From Trifolium pratense (lineage: Eukaryota > Streptophyta > Magnoliopsida > Fabales > Fabaceae): 64,000 nt of DNA. Under the pieces are notes generated by a model. The model saw nothing but the letters and a program-made list of their open reading frames with translations, searched no databases and had not been told where the DNA came from. The translations under genes were made by a program, and so were the position numbers. Location of the stretch: contig NC_060063.1 in assembly GCF_020283565.1 (NCBI RefSeq), positions 45,344,856 to 45,408,855 of the forward strand. The letters are read 5' to 3'. Of the stretch, positions 63,180 to 64,000 are shown in pieces (the first letter of the stretch is position 1; the number at the start of each line of letters is the position of its first letter).

Positions 63180-64000
63180 TGTTGGAACAAAATTGATTTA
63201 AAAAATGTTTGCCCCTAAATCTATAAAGGTTTTGATGATAACAAAGTATTAATAAACAATTGGAAGGACTAAAAATTTATTTTAAGTGCGCAGATATAAG
63301 CATCATATAAGCTCTGAGTGGAGTTCAGAGGATGTGAATTCAGAAGTTCACAGCGCTCAGAAGATGTTGGACTTCAGAAGTTACAACCTTCAGAACTTCT
63401 TGTCTGTCTCTAAGCTTCATCAAAGTCTGAAGATCTCTTTGAAAGCTGTGAAGATTCTCTTTTCCAGTCAACTCTTCTACCAATGAAGAAAAGGACCTTT
63501 CAAGCCTGATCAGTTCAGCTACCTCTGTTTTGTCTGTCCTAACTTGAGAACGTGGGTCTTCAGTTTTGTTAGCTGAATAAGGAAAGTCCACTCTGCAGTA
63601 GTCAAAGTACCTGAAACTCTTTCTTAGTTTTGGATACAACCAAACTGCATCAAGACAGACTGCTTGAAGACAAAAGGTTATCAACTCCAACGGTTCTTTT
63701 TGCAACGACTCTTTTCTAGTGATATATATACTAGAAGATTCAGCTACATCATTAGACAATTATCAAGAATTGAACGTGCGCTGAACAAACTCTGAACTCT
63801 GTGATATACAAGCTCTGAACCTTTCTCAAGTGTTTTTGCACTTTAGCCAAATACTCTGTAATATTTGTATTTGCTCTCTTTAGGTTCATCTAAGAGCATT
63901 TGTATATTTTTATATACTTTTCTATTTACTTGAGGAAACTTAAGCTTGTGTGCTTAAGTGTGAAACTTAAGCTTGTGTGCTTAAAGTGTGAAGTCTTAAG
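63180..64000 (+). repeat. 3' LTR of copia A (cut by window end)
   Basis: The first 821 bp of the LTR. It matches the 5' LTR from 52086 base for base, as far as read, except for one missing A near 63352. It includes the same antisense frame (63340-63759) with an altered C-terminus. Confidence 0.9.

Larger units (their letters stand above)
52086..64000 (+). mobile_element. Copia element A (SIRE/Maximus type), young, inserted in copia B gag
   Basis: Plus-strand element with 5' LTR (52086-53183), primer-binding site, intact gag, pol and ORF3, a small antisense ORF, polypurine tract and the first 821 bp of the 3' LTR (from 63180). Over that length the LTRs differ by one visible 1-nt indel (CACAAGCGC versus CACAGCGC). 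All sense-strand ORFs are open, so it may be transposition-competent. Its right end is outside the window, so the target duplication cannot be checked. Confidence 0.92.

Overview
The window is nuclear DNA of a flowering plant, most likely a papilionoid legume. It holds TIR-NBS-LRR (TNL) resistance genes with introns, SINEs, a TRIM, many MITEs, a plant L1-type LINE, a Ty3/gypsy element of the Tat type and two SIRE/Maximus-type Ty1/copia elements. TNL genes point to a eudicot; the legume call is inferred from the general look of the families and was not tested by a search.

Left part (1-30 kb): a small TNL cluster. TNL-1 (minus strand, 7991 to 1836, four exons) is the only copy that looks intact, with a predicted protein of about 1161 residues: TIR, NB-ARC, LRR, C-terminal post-LRR domain and an unusual acidic tandem-repeat tail. 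TNL-2 (plus strand, about 11086-13216) is a 5'-truncated relic with an in-frame stop. TNL-3 (minus strand, 27272 to 14072) has the same exon plan, but a full-length-looking LINE (about 15519-22261) sits at the start of its LRR exon, and the 3' splice site and about 20 codons are missing. Exon lengths of 1099 bp (TNL-1 and TNL-3) and 288 bp (all three) are identical, so the copies come from one ancestor. Introns and flanks carry MITEs whose target-site duplications can be read directly: hAT-like, Harbinger-like, Stowaway-like, CACTA ends, and one MITE inserted inside another. A duplicated promoter-side block (27336-28231 and 29682-30012) lies upstream of TNL-3.

Middle part (30-41 kb): a 2.29-kb solo LTR with a perfect 5-bp target-site duplication, then a Tat-lineage gypsy element (5' LTR 32743-33592) with gag-protease, RT-RNase H-archaeal-type RNase H-integrase, and an antisense coiled-coil ORF at its 3' side. 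Its integrase has lost the stretch carrying the second catalytic Asp.

Right part (41.4-64 kb): nested copia elements of one family. Element B (minus strand, from 41363 rightward) is inserted in the gypsy antisense ORF. Element A (plus strand, 52086 to beyond 64000) is inserted in the gag of B. Each has gag, pol, a large SIRE-type third ORF (envelope-like by convention), a promoter-like region ahead of that ORF, and a small acidic ORF on the opposite strand near the 3' LTR. The two LTRs of A differ by one visible 1-nt indel over the 821 bp seen, so A is very young. B carries one stop in gag and two in ORF3, but its pol is open.

The order of insertion is therefore gypsy, then copia B, then copia A. 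The least explained signals are the antisense acidic ORF with SUMO-interaction-like motifs, the promoter-like segment with a G-box/ABRE pair before ORF3, and the acidic repeat tail of TNL-1.
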